Origin: Apteryx mantelli
Taxonomy: Eukaryota; Chordata; Aves; Apterygiformes; Apterygidae
Direction of reading: 5' to 3'
NCBI RefSeq assembly: GCF_036417845.1
Contig: NC_089991.1
Coordinates: 10,111,001 to 10,175,000 of the forward strand
DNA: 64,000 nt
The notes beneath the pieces were generated by a model. It was not told the DNA's origin. It worked only from the letters and a program-made list of their open reading frames with translations, and did no database searches. The translations under genes were made by a program, and so were the position numbers. Shown here one piece after another: positions 36,701 to 48,980 of this stretch (position 1 is the first letter of the stretch; each line of letters opens with the position of its first letter).

Positions 36701-39700
36701 TAGTATTTTTTTTGCTGTAATATTCTGAAAATTTTCCCCAGATAACACCAAGAGGCTTCACCTGCAAAAATGATGCATACAAGGTACCTGAGGTAAATCA
36801 GACTTACAGATTATATGCAGGAGATGAAAATATCACTCTATAGGAACTTGAATGGAAGCTTGAATGGACTCTTGAATTCTTTTGCTGAAAAATTAGCAGG
36901 CAGTTGGGCTTTAATAAGAGAAGAGATATTTAATGGTATAGTATGCTAAATACTCCCAACCTAAAGAAAATCTATCTGTCTGGCACTACATTTTCTTGCA
37001 ACAGTCTTATCTATTATTTGATTTGAAAGCAGTGTTATTCAAATGAGCTACTGAAATTAAAACATTAAACATTAATAGAGGATTTCAGTAGAAGAAAAAA
37101 AATCTATGCTTCAGAGATTCTTACAGCTTTCTTGCATGAAACTCCAGCAAAACTTTAAGTATTTCAAGAGGGTTTGATAACATGCCTGTTGAAAGTAAAA
37201 AAAGACCAGGAAAACAATAGTACTTACATCTATTAGTCCTCTTCTAGGAGTGTGCACTGTTATCATGGCAGCACTGTCCAACATGAAGGTTATCTTGTAG
37301 TTGGCATTGGTACTCACTCCTAGCTCCTGCATCACAAAGACTAATCATTAAAGCTTCAGTTTATGACAGTTTTACTGCTGTGCAATTGGAACAAGATTGT
37401 AACACGTTGTTTGAGGATGAATAGAGACATACTAAAAGTAGGTATCTGTTGTTTTATCCAAGGAGAATCATAAAAGTGCACCATTCTAACAAGAGGAGAA
37501 AAGCAGAGAGGAATTTATTTTTGCATTGTCTACTGTTAGAAACTCAACAACGGATGTCAGCACAAAATCAAAGCAACTTTGCAGAAGAGGCAAAATACAG
37601 ACAGCTCTTGGCCATATCTTCATGCACAACCTTTCACAAGTTCTACAGGTCTCAGAACTTTGCTCTATAACAAGGATAGCACGTGTGTGTGTTCTGCTAT
37701 TTGTTCATTTCAGTAACATGCAGTAAATCACAGCCTGCTCAAATACACAATAAAAGTTTGCTGTTCCCCTTTTCTCCCGAACATGTCCAAGATAGCCAAT
37801 GACAGAAATCAGGAGACTGTCAGTCTGCATTTTAAAGATTTGATCGCTCCTAAAATAAAGACTGCAAGGGAAAACCATCACTTTTAAAAAAGAATCTTTG
37901 ACTAGATGAGAAGAAATCATTTCCATTTCAAATCCTTTCTAAAGCTGAAGAGTAACAGTAAAATCTGCTGACAATTTATAATACATTTTATATTGCTGAC
38001 TTAATTCTGGTGCATGCAACAGCAATAATATTCAAAACTACATAACAAAGAGAAAGTATCCATTGCAACAGCTTTCTTGCAGATATCTAGCCACACTTAA
38101 ATGATTTGCTTTTATATGCAAATGAAAAGTGCTAGCTATCTGGGACAGTGTCCTGTTATACTGAAAAAACTACTTGTTCTAGACCATCCGAATTTTGGGC
38201 GTAAGTAGATGGTAAATCAAAGATTAAACGTGGTTATCTGATATTGCCTCTTCTTCACACTGTTTCTGCTTTTGTAGATTTAAACAAAAACTTGAATGCC
38301 AACTATTGCTGGAATCACTGTTCCCAGATGAAAAACGAAACCTGCAGAGGTAAGCGCTCCTGTGTGGTCAGTTTAAGGAGAAGTAGCAGTTGTAATCTAC
38401 TGGTAGGAATCCCAAGTGATCAAGATATAGGACCAGGCACAGAAAGGTTGTGATTCAGCAGCATATGAAAGGGCTTGGGTGACCCAAAAGGTGGGAAGAT
38501 GACCTAGAAAAGTGGAAAAGTGACCAGTGCAAGAGAAAGCAAAGTTTGGAACAATTGCTTTCTGCTAGGTAAAATCCTAGGGCTGCAGACCGTGGTACAG
38601 AGAATCCGCAAAAGATTCTTTGTAGCGAAACAAAGGATTTGGCTTGCAATATGGTAAATCCCACATGCAAAGTTTGATGCTTGCATATATATTCTAGGGA
38701 CTGAGACAAAGCCAAAGGAAGGTTAATGATTACTTTTGCAGACTTATTTCATCACACTCACACTTACCTTTATCTGCTACAGGGCTTTTGTTTACAGCCA
38801 GAGAACTAACCACACAAGCAACAGCCACAAGCTCTTTCAAGAATATTTTAGTAATATGCTCATTTTAGATTGAAATCATGGTTTTGTACTACAGAATCTA
38901 GTTTTATTTTTTTTTCTAGATGTAGCAGACTTGATTCAAAGACAGACATAACATACAGAGTTGTGCTACTGCTACAGAAGTTATGTTTACAGGTCTTAAT
39001 AGTGTTTTATTTGCAAGGAACTCCATTTCATAGCTCTGATCAAAGGTTTTCATTTCAGAGATCAATATGAAGGATTTTTGTTTAGAAAAAACTGTAGCAA
39101 ATAACTCTTTTGAGCAAAATAAAATTGGAAATTGTTCTTTGCTCTGTTTAAAAACTGAAAAAAATGATTAGTCTGTAACAAAGAGAGTGGAAATTAAAAA
39201 GTCTGAATTTAAAAAAGTTTTCCCTGAAAAGAAGAGGAAACTGTTCTGATTTTTAGGCATAAAAAAAACCCCTCACAAACCAAACATACCGTAATTTTTA
39301 GTAAGCTCATTAGCTTTGCATTTAAGCCTGGCTGTAAATATGTTTATCACTAGGTCAGCTGTGCAAAACTGGCTAGTTGCCTCATTTAGGTATGGAAGGA
39401 ACCAGGACTGAAAGAAGAGCTCTTACGGATGTTTTAATAAGGCAGAGGAAGCAACAGAGGCACACAGCTGCAAGAGGTACAAGATAAATATGAAAGGGGC
39501 TTCCTCTTGCTAACCTACTCCTGCACGCCACATTTATCCACTCCTTTAAAAAAAATGGTATTACACATAACACTATAATTAGAGGTAAAACATGAAAGCA
39601 ACAGTGAAGGCCGCAGTGACTAATCTAGTTCAGCAAGTACCACCTAGTGTTTAGTTGGGCTAAATTTAGGACCCACTGCTGTGATAGTTTGTGTGGAATT

Positions 39701-42700
39701 CTAAAATTAGATTTAATCTAGTTTTGTGACAAAAATATGTTAAATGTATATAGACACTTTAGAAAACTCAGATTTTGATTTACATGAGCTCCCCAGTTGC
39801 TAATCCTCTCTACAGTGCTGAACATAGGAGCAACTATATGAACAGTTAGCCAGACTAGAAATAAATGAGTATTTTCAAAACAACTTACTTTCATTTTAGC
39901 TTCAATCCACTTCATATTAGTAGCAGCTGAAACAAAAGGGAGAAAACAAAGGTTTTAAAAATAAAAAAAGGCCCAAAACCTGTTCACTTAACTTCTCCAA
40001 TTTGTACACAAACTTTCATTTCAGAAAGATCCATTCTCATTACAGCTTCAGGTCACTGCCTTTAAACTATTCTGCCTTTGTGGAGGTTTATTTTTATTTG
40101 GAAAAGCTTACTTTTTAAATGAATACATACACTAAGCACTGCATACGTTCAAAACTGTTTTCTAGATCAGCTGTTACTGAACTACAACCTGCAGGGTGAT
40201 AGGAAGTGGACTACATCTGGTCTGTGGAACTATATTGACTTTACAGGATTTTTAACTGGAAGCACTGGTAAGAATACATAAGGCCCGCAAGGGACAAAAT
40301 GTCAACATTGCCCATTGATCTAAGAATTTGTGAAACCATTGTTCAAGACTATAAAAATCAAATTTTGTGATACAATTTTAACATAGTTTAAAACCTGTCT
40401 TGCTCTCCAGCTGTTGGACAGGAAGTGAAACAGCATGTTAAAGCAAACAATCTACCATTCCCGTAGACAGAAGAGTTCCGTTCATTTCCAGTTTCCCTTT
40501 GCGACAGCAGTTCACTACTTATTGTCTAGACAGAGAATATTTGTAAAGATATCTATCAAGCAATGTTTGAATATTGATTATATAATTCCGTTACTGCAAG
40601 TGTTTGTTTATTTCTACAAACTAACACTCTGTAAAGGGATGCCGAGCTTTATACTGTGATTAGATCCATTCAGGTGAACAATATGTGGGGGTTTTTTTCC
40701 CCCACATAAGAATTACTGTTTTTCCAAAGTAGCTCTAATAGCTGTGTGAGAACATTTCTGGTGAATGTGTTACAGCCAAACATTAAGGCATTTTTTTCAG
40801 ATCTTGTGATTCACACTAAAAAGCAATATAAGTACTTCTAGCCTGGCGTCTCCATTCTGAATGACAACTTGCAGTAAAGTCTTAAGTGTTGTGTATAGTA
40901 CTTACACCAAATTACAATATCATAATCCTCATAGGCAGATGTCAGGAATTCATGAAGATATGGCCTCATTAGTTCTACCCCAGTTTCAGCACACGATCTA
41001 TGGTCTGCAAAGACGATGAGAAATTCATCATTAAGTTTAGGATGTTTAGTCTGACTTTCTTACCAGAGACCTAGAGAGTTTTACCAGGGTAGCACTGGAG
41101 CACTCTGAAGTAATGAACAAATTCACCCTCCTGCATGCTCACTGCATAGCAAACTAGCATTCCCATTTTAAAAAGTGGAGAGAAACAGCAGAGGGAACAT
41201 TAACTTGTTGATTCATGTAGGTTTTGGAGGCTTAGCTAATAATTAAATCAGGGAGAGCTGTGTGTCTAAATATCTTTGAGCAGCCAGGCCAAATAGTTCA
41301 TCTATGCACCTTAACAAATCTGTAACAGCCCAGACATAAAAGAGATTCCTGCAAATCTAGTCCAGTTCATCTTGTGAACATCAAGCTTATTTCAGACACA
41401 TAAACATTGCCTGTTCCAATTAGAAAACTGCTGCCAATGAAACGCCATTAGAAGGAGACCTCTAAATAAAAGTTTTTAACTCAGTCATTAACAGGTGGAA
41501 TTTTGATAAACAAATCTCATCAAAAAAGAGAAATAAGGAAAAAGAAGGACACAAACTATTAGTTACTGTTTATAATCAAGCTGTCATGACACACCTATAT
41601 CCCAGGACAATGAAGTCAGAAGGAAAGTTCTGGCTTCCAAGAAAACCAGTCTGACAGAATTTTCAGGTGAAACATGATTTCATGCATGTCTAGTAACTCT
41701 CTGAAAATATAATTTGAAGCTACCCTCCCACTCCCCAAAAGAGGAATCAGTCATGTATGGATGGAGATCATTATTTTACAACAATGAAGTCATTGCTGGC
41801 ACCCTGACGTCCAAGACACAGGTTGGTCAAAAAAAAAGGTTATTTGGATAAAGTGCTAAATTATTTCTTTTTTGCATTTTTGTGTAGAAAGTAAAGAACT
41901 GCTGCTTTAAAATCAAGAGTGTGCAACCTTTGCAAGGCACAATACTTTTTAAAATATCAACAGAAGATCCCAAAATTACCAAGTAGATGTTGAGCAGTAC
42001 TGCACAAGCCAAAGTTACTGAAGTAGATTTGTAAAGCAAAATCAAGAAACATCAATTGGTAAATAGATTGACCTCTTAAACGAACAAAAACAGTGTTGCA
42101 TAAAATCTCACCAAATAGTGTATAATCAACATCTAGCACCAGCAGCTTTTTTCCTTCCCTTGGAGGATTCAGAATTTCCACTTTGTATTCTTTAACTCTG
42201 CGTGAAATTTTTAGTAGATTTTCTTCCCTAACAGAGCAAAAAGTTATAGTTAATTAAAATGTATGCTGTACATTCAATAACAGGACTATTTTAATGGATA
42301 AAACTGCTAACCTATTTTCTACTTCAACAACTTCTTCTTCAATATCAAAATCATTAACAACATCATCATTGTCAGGGGGTGGCCCAAGAACGTCTTCCTA
42401 GAGGAATGATAATAAAAGATAACTAAGATCATTAAAGCAAAATAATACTGGATATCAAGATTCTGTTACCGCGCATTACAGAAAAACAATGGCATTATTT
42501 AACTTAAGTGATTTTCACTTCATACTGGAGTAACTAGCAAGAGATACTGAGGAAAGTTGAGATTCGAGAAGTTAGCAAGAATATCACAGTAATAGACTTA
42601 TACTTTAAGCTCAGAACAATACAGGAGTTTAATGTATACAAATTATGCGGAACAGCTTACTTTACATAAAAAATGACACCAATAGAAATCTACTGTGCTA

Positions 42701-43446
42701 CTATTTTTACAACGATTACTGGAATATTCTCAACTTAAAATCATAGTGAGGAGATGTACAACCTTTTTCTTCCTATTTTTTAAGTTAACAAGTAAAAATA
42801 TTTACCAAACTTTCTTCACGAGTGCCCATCATCATGATTTTAGTATTTGGTTTTAACTTGAGAGCTCCAAGCTTAACATCATCATCTGCAGGTTTGCCTA
42901 CAATGCAAGCAGAGATTTTTCCTTATTAGAGATATTTTAGAAAACTGTCAATATAATACATTTTGTTCTTATTTGAAATAAGCTACCCATCAAACACGAG
43001 AATTCACAAGCTGTATTACCCTCCTCCTCCATATACAGATACAGTGCTTGTTTCACTAACAGCAATTTAACTTTTTTTAATGTACGTTTGCAGCACTTTC
43101 ACATTGGCCATTAAAAAAGTGACCATATTGATGTATCAATAATAAGCAACATCCAGTGACGCACAAAATGTCTATGTTCATCCAAACGCTAGGTCTGGGA
43201 GGTAGATGCCTTATTGGTATACACATCCTGACTAGGGTTAGAGGATGTTCTTCCTTAAACATCCACAAAAAACAATAAATCTGAATAATTACCCTTCATC
43301 TTAAGTCCAAGTAGCTTTTGACGCTCCGGTAACACTCCAGTAAGGCCTTTAAGAGACTGCTTCAGATCCAACACTGTGTCCTCTTCTGATAGGGAGGTTA
43401 TCGTATACTCCTGTCCACCCCATTTTATTATAAGAGAGAGAGACAT
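33732..43446 (-). CDS. UBLCP1: Ubiquitin-like domain-containing CTD phosphatase 1 (nuclear proteasome phosphatase)
   Basis: Coding exons on the - strand, in order, are 43446-43293, 42897-42806, 42397-42312, 42227-42112, 41004-40906, 39926-39889, 37326-37228, 36761-36645, 35256-35129 and 33759-33732. They total 957 nt, giving 318 aa, the same length as remembered human UBLCP1, and all junctions are GT-AG. Residues ~1-80 form the ubiquitin-like domain (start [16 protein letters not shown], with [15 protein letters not shown]), which binds the proteasome. An acidic linker ([17 protein letters not shown]) follows, then a HAD/FCP-type phosphatase core with the DxDxT motif DVDYT, catalytic Asp at 143 and 145. 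Later landmarks are the DDIGRNF segment and the terminus RYLSKKQGQ. The family dephosphorylates proteasome subunits and CTD-type serine peptides in the nucleus. Conservation with human is very high; NHKHWER near the end has His where I recall Tyr. The gene is head to head with RNF145. Confidence 0.97.
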
Positions 43447-43474
43447 CCTTGAATCATATGTTCCGTATTATATT
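43447..43474 (-). other. UBLCP1: UBLCP1 5' UTR part of exon 2
   Basis: Reading on the - strand, an acceptor (TTTTTCAG) ends just before 43474, leaving 28 untranslated bases before the ATG at 43446. This implies at least one upstream non-coding exon, which fits the CpG island at 45.7-46.3 kb and an intron 1 of about 2.5 kb. Confidence 0.65.
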
Positions 43475-45649
43475 CTGAAAAATCTGCTGGAGGAGGAATA
43501 GAAAATGATCACGTAAGGAAGAAAAAGGAGAATTAAATGCTCTTCTCGGAAGACAAACTATACTGTCTATTTATTTGAAGTATTTTAAAAATGTTATTGA
43601 ACTGAACATCACATGGTTGTTCACTTTGCATGAACAGATGCTAAACACGTTGACAAAGTATTGAAACTAAGGGAGAAAGAACAGTATTAAAACTAGGGCT
43701 CCAAGTTCCGCTTCATTGTATTTAGCAATGTCACATTCACCGCTTGCTCCAGCATATGCTCATTTGCTGTGTGTTCTGAGCAGGTACAGCCTGTTCACTG
43801 CACAATCAGCACCCAAGCAGAGTACTGCAGTATCATAAAAGTCATTTCAAATCTCAGAAACGTCCTCTGCAATAATCAGGCAACTGAACCAATCAGTGAT
43901 AACTTTACACACGTAGTTACAAAACAGCAAATATAAAATACCACCACCAAACAGAAAAAAACATTTCTGAATCAACAGTTCAATTCAAGCATTAGTTTTC
44001 TCTACTCACTGTCACTAAGATCTGTGCAATACCTGCAGTAATACACACCCCAGGCCACGTCTCGCCATACCAGTATCAAAGTAGGAGTTTGAGAACAAAG
44101 CCAAAATACACACCTACACAATGCAATTACACTGTAAGAACTGCACATTTGTTGCAGTGCTGACAACCATAATTACACTATCTTCAATTTACGCAGCATC
44201 ATTTACATGAACTGTATTTACAGTTTAGATTTGCATCAAACACAGCAGAGAAGCAGGATTTTTAGCTGTACATGGAAGGGAAAAGAACATGTTTTTCCAT
44301 TAAAGTTTGGAAGCAGAGAATCAAGGAGGTAGAGAGGTAAGAAAAGTCTCTTCCACATTATCAGGAAATGCAGAAAAGGCCTCTGCATCACTAATGGTGA
44401 GACTGTCTTCAAAAAAATGATGTTTGAAAAAAATAGAAAGCAGATCTATGCAAAAATGATCCACTTTCAGGAGATGTATTATACCAAGAAATACAGGTAT
44501 AGCAATTTTGAATTAGAGCCTGAGAAATGTCAGAATCAAAAAATCTGATTCTGCTCCCTCTCCAGCATCATATTCTCAGAGATTACCTACTCTCAGCCAA
44601 AATACTTCTCATTTATACTGTATTAGGAATGATCAAGTAATTACTCAGGCATTTCTACCATGAAACAGAGAGATGAGAAATAGAGAACTAGATACAATCT
44701 GCTTGCTGAATACACCAAAAGCCACGTGTCCTCGTTATTCCATCTGAGAGCCCTGACCACAAGCTGAAAACTGATAGTCCTGAACAACAAAAAGCCTATT
44801 TTTTTTTCAAGTAACCAGAACTAGATAGGTACCTAATATCATCCTGTGAAAAGGACCATGAGGAAAGGTTATTGTCTATATTACAGAAGTGCTGAGAGAT
44901 CTAACTGAGTTTAAGGCTGTATAGTAGCAAGCAATGGAGCAATGCCCATAAAGCTTAGACTAAATTTACAAAAAGAAGAGCTTATTGTCTCCTTTCTTAC
45001 CTGTACCCATATACTGACTTACCCAAAGTCATTCTGCAAGAAAATGGATGAGGCAAGAATTGTAAGAAAACTTCTTAGTTCTCTGTCGAGTGCTAAATTA
45101 CAAAGATCATCACTCCTAACTTAAGCATTTGAGTCATCGTCTGTTCTTAAAACACTTGAGCTATCATCTATTCTTACTGAGTTACAATCCTGTCAAGATG
45201 AAAATTATCAGAAACACTAGATAGAAATAAATGACCGTTATTCAATCACAAAACACTACAGGGACTGAGCGTAGATACCAGAATCACTGTCTAAAGTAAA
45301 ACAGATTAGGACCAAAGAGCAAGTAGCAAGATTTTTCGACATTTCTACCATCCAGCTGGTCAGCATGTGGAATTGAAACTTAGGGACATGAGGTTTGCTC
45401 TACTCAATTACACTTTTGGAGCTCTTAAAAGCTCCTGGCCCACCAAAGGTCTACAATGACAGGCTGAAAAAAATCACTGAGACAGAGAATTTTGTTCAAG
45501 CTGTGTTGCTGTAGCTACATCGTTGCATCACACCACTTTTCTCGGAATATTAAAGAGAGATCCACGTCTCTAAGCTCCTAGATATTTCACTGTGCGACAG
45601 TGTAATTATTTCCTTTAAAAAAAAAAAACAAAAAACAGGAAAAGCTGCG

Positions 45650-46330
45650 TAGAAGGCGCTTTCCGCTGCACTTCAGGGGTGACGGAGGAATCGGGTGTCA
45701 GACCAAAGGCTGCTGCGAGCAAACCAGCATGGGAAGCGCCTCCCGGGGAAGCAGCAACAGGCAGAGATCGTGCCCCCTCCCAGCGCTGCTGTGCCGGCCG
45801 CGCTCGGCCGGGAGCCGCCAGCCCCGCAGGCGTTACGGTGAGCGCGGACGGGCCCCGGGGCCGCCCCAGGCCCAGACGCACCGCGCTGCCCCGGCGATCG
45901 CGGGCACGCCGCCGCCGCCGCCGCTGCCACCCCCGGCCCCGGTCCCGGCCGCCGCCCCGGTCCCGGCCGCGGCGGCCCGCCGCGGCCCCTCACCCTGGCA
46001 ACGGAACCGGCGCCTTCCCGGGATCCGCCGCACCGGAAGCGGAACTGGCGCCGGCCGGAAGCGGCGGGGGCAGCGCCGGGGGCGGATGTGCGCGTCGCTG
46101 CGCCGCTCTCCCGGGCGACGGGCGGCAGCGGTCGCCATGGTAACGCGGCGGCCGGGCCTGCTCCGCGGCCGGGGCCGGACCAAGGGGCTGCTGGCGGCCG
46201 CTTCCCCTGTGAGGCGGCTCTTCCCGGGCATGTTGTCATCCCGCGTCTGCTGAAGCGACGGTTCCGCCTGGGGCGCCGCCGCGAGCTGGGGGAGCGGCTC
46301 CAGCGCCGTGGGCCGGTGCATGGACAGCAG
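45650..46330 (-). promoter_or_regulatory. UBLCP1: CpG-island promoter and probable first exon of UBLCP1
   Basis: Dense CpG island upstream of UBLCP1. On the - strand a good donor (GCCAGG followed by GTGAGG) places the end of a non-coding exon 1 at 45994. ETS-type motifs (CCGGAAG at about 46033 and 46056) and an RFX X-box at 46131-46144 lie just upstream, and there is no TATA box, typical of a housekeeping promoter. Long proline/arginine-rich frames here on both strands are composition shadows. The island may also fire on the + strand. Confidence 0.8.
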
Positions 46331-46399
46331 ACGTACTTCGGGGGGAGAGAATGTGTTTGGCACAGAGATGGGCGTTTGCCCTAAGTTGTTCTGCTACGC

Positions 46400-47480
46400 G
46401 GAAACAGTTCGAAGAGAATAACAGTGTTCAGCGGTAAAAATCAAGTGGAGTTTACACGGGCTGCAGTTCCTCTTGGCATCGGTAGAGGTACTGTTAAACT
46501 GGAGGGAGGGAATGAAAGTTGCAGTCTTCCCTCACCTTACATGTCCTGCTCTGTAGCGAGATTAGATTATTTTTACTCTCCTTTTTGGAGATAGATAGGG
46601 AAGGGAACAAAAAAGGAGAGATGAGCACCCAGGAAACAAGTAAAACTTTATTTCTGCTTCAGAAAGGCATCTGTAAATTTAGGAGCCATTCCTATCAAGT
46701 ACATCAAATCTTAGCAAGTAAGTGCAATATGAATAAAAACTGGCTAGAAGCTGATTTACCACAGTCCATTTCTTTCCTGACTAGAAGTGAATTTAATGTA
46801 TTTCCTGCTTGGATATGTATTTTGAGTTCTGTTCTCTATTCAGTTTTTAGCATAGAAGTGATTTGGTTTCCAAAAGAGCAGTACAAGAGGGAGACTACTG
46901 TAGGGACTGTTCCTGTCTACATGCAAACACACATAAAACAAAGCAGTAGGTATCTCAGTCTCTAGAGGTTTTCCTTGTCCCTTTACGGCACATCGCTATC
47001 TTCTGCCGAGGCAGCGCAGTACAGGTAGTGCTGGGAAGCTTCCAAAGCAGCAAGCAGCAACTAAAGTCACACCCTGTCATAAAAATGTGCACCCTCCAGG
47101 CCTATTTAAAAATTCAGGCTAGGAAAGTGGTATGTAGTGTAAAGCCTCTCTAGTTTTTGCAGTCTTTCTAATACATTTTTATGAATGTCAGATTAGCTTT
47201 TAAAAAGCTGTCTTTTGGAGACAAAAGGAGGCAGTAGGGGTCTTGGTTTTATTTATTTATTTGTTTTCTCTTTGAGGAGGAATATGGAAAAGTTTAAGTA
47301 TTTTTGCTGATGTTTCATTTCATGTATGATACTGGTATTTTAGTATCCTGAAGCCTGAGCCATGACTAGGACTTCTTTGTGCTAGTTCAAAAACACTCTG
47401 ATCTTGTTGTCAAGATTCACATGCCACAGATAAATACATCCTTCTTCTTGGCTATGAAAACGCATGGTGGTGCTCAATCC
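46400..47480. other. Intergenic spacer, left part
   Basis: AT-rich DNA beyond the UBLCP1 promoter. A 148-codon frame at 46519-46965 (+) begins with TTG, shows no domain, signal or splice context and is judged a chance frame. Confidence 0.35.
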
Positions 47481-47499
47481 TAACATTAGTAAGTGCAGA

Positions 47500-47575
47500 G
47501 TGGTCAAGTAATTTGTCTAAGACTACCTAATTATAATTCAGAGCTCAAACAGCATCATCTTTTCTTTGTACTGAG
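47500..47575 (-). mobile_element. MIR-like SINE relic, antisense
   Basis: The + strand reads TCAAGTAATTTGTCTAAGAC, then ACCTAATTATAATTCAGAGC. This resembles the reverse complement of the MIR core (caagtnacttgcccaaggtcac...agagc). It is heavily decayed and short, and the call depends on remembered consensus. Confidence 0.45.
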
Positions 47576-48694
47576 ACGTTTGTGATATGGTGGTATTCTT
47601 TGGGTTTAGACTGCGGTAAATTCCTGGAGATCAAGAAGGAAGAAAAAGTAGTGGGGAAGTTTTAAAGCAAATGCTTACTCCCTCTCTTCCTGATGTGCGC
47701 TGTGTCCTGGGATGCTACAGAGTGAAATAAAAGAAGTGACTGCAAGACAAATTGATGCCTAATGGCTCCATTCCAGTATCTCCTGTTCACAGCAAGCATT
47801 TCTGAGCGTTTTGAGGAATATGCTCCTGTGGATACTCAAGCCTAGGAGCTAATCTTCTAAATTGCTGTGCATGCTGCATATTAGAAAACAAAAATCCCTT
47901 AGGAAAACCCCTGTAGCAACTCCATTTGGGGAATGGTAGATAAGGATCCTTTAAAATGATTATTAAAGTTGAAAACAGTATGGAAATCTGAAAAGGTTAT
48001 TTTGAGAACGAAGTATTAACAAAAAGTTTAAATCACATGGAGAAAAGGAGTTTGAAAGTAAAGGTAATGACACATTGCAAGGCTGGCAGATGATAAATAT
48101 CTGCTACATTCTTTGACTTCAGTGGGTGCAGAATCAATGCAGATGTTAATGTGATGCAGACTATGAATGGGCAACATCCCAGATTTCAGAGTTTTGCAAC
48201 TTTTTTTTCAAATTGCTTTTTGTGTTCAGAAAATTCACTTGAGTATGTGCCATACTCCACCCCATTTCTAAATTGAACCCATGCTAGGAAAAAATCTAGA
48301 AGGGAGCCCATATTCTCCATTGGGCACATAAGAATCCTTAAAATACAGCTCAAAACCAGTGTATTTTACTGTGAATATTACTCTGTTTCATGCTTTTTCT
48401 TTTCCTTTCTCAACTCTTTTACTCTTTTTACAATATTTTCCATGTATTACTTTTTCCCAGTCCCTTTTCTCCATTTTATAATTTGTTCTAAGCAGGCAGT
48501 GAAGGCAATGACATCTGAGAATGTCAAGCTTTTCAAGCCTTTATTGTACAAGTGGTTCCAGCCCAATGCAGATTTCTGTGCAAGCCTTCTGTTCTGTTCA
48601 TAACCACTGATGATAAACGTAATATAACCTACAGCCTGGTTTCCTGGACACTGCCATCACTGTGGCCTAGAAACTCTAGTGTTTGAATGCACGC

Positions 48695-48980
48695 TGTGAT
48701 TCTGAGTCACTGCGTGACTCTGGGCAAAGCACCGAGAGCTGGATTCTCAGTGTTCAATAATGTGATGTGCTGTCTTAACTAGCAGCTCAGCTGGAGACAT
48801 GGAAATGCCTCAAGTTTGAAGTGAAGCACATTTTCAAGTGATCACTAATACAGCAAGTGCCTGTCTCAGCTTCCTCATCAGTTAAGTGGAGGTTAGCATA
48901 ATATTTATCTAGCTTCCTCACAGGAGTTTTTTCAAGATTATTTAATTAATGTTGGCACTGTGAGATGCTATAAATACTAG
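48695..48980 (+). mobile_element. MIR-like SINE relic, interrupted
   Basis: The first part (48695-48730) reads GAGTCACTGCGTGACTCTGG, then GCAAAG, close to the MIR core. The second part (48857-48980) reads GCCTGTCTCAGCTTCCTCATC-like sequence, then AGTTAAGTGG and a tail ending near GATGCTATAAATACT, like the MIR 3' half. About 125 bases unlike MIR separate the halves, so the copy seems to hold an insertion. MIRs are ancient amniote-wide tRNA-derived SINEs. Confidence 0.6.

Noticed and set aside
45673-46384. Frames of 154-188 codons on both strands
   Set aside because: Composition artefacts of the UBLCP1 promoter CpG island. The genuine UBLCP1 start is in exon 2 at 43446.
46519-46965. 148-codon open frame on the + strand
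   Set aside because: Begins with TTG, has no recognisable domain and no supporting splice or promoter signal; best explained by chance.
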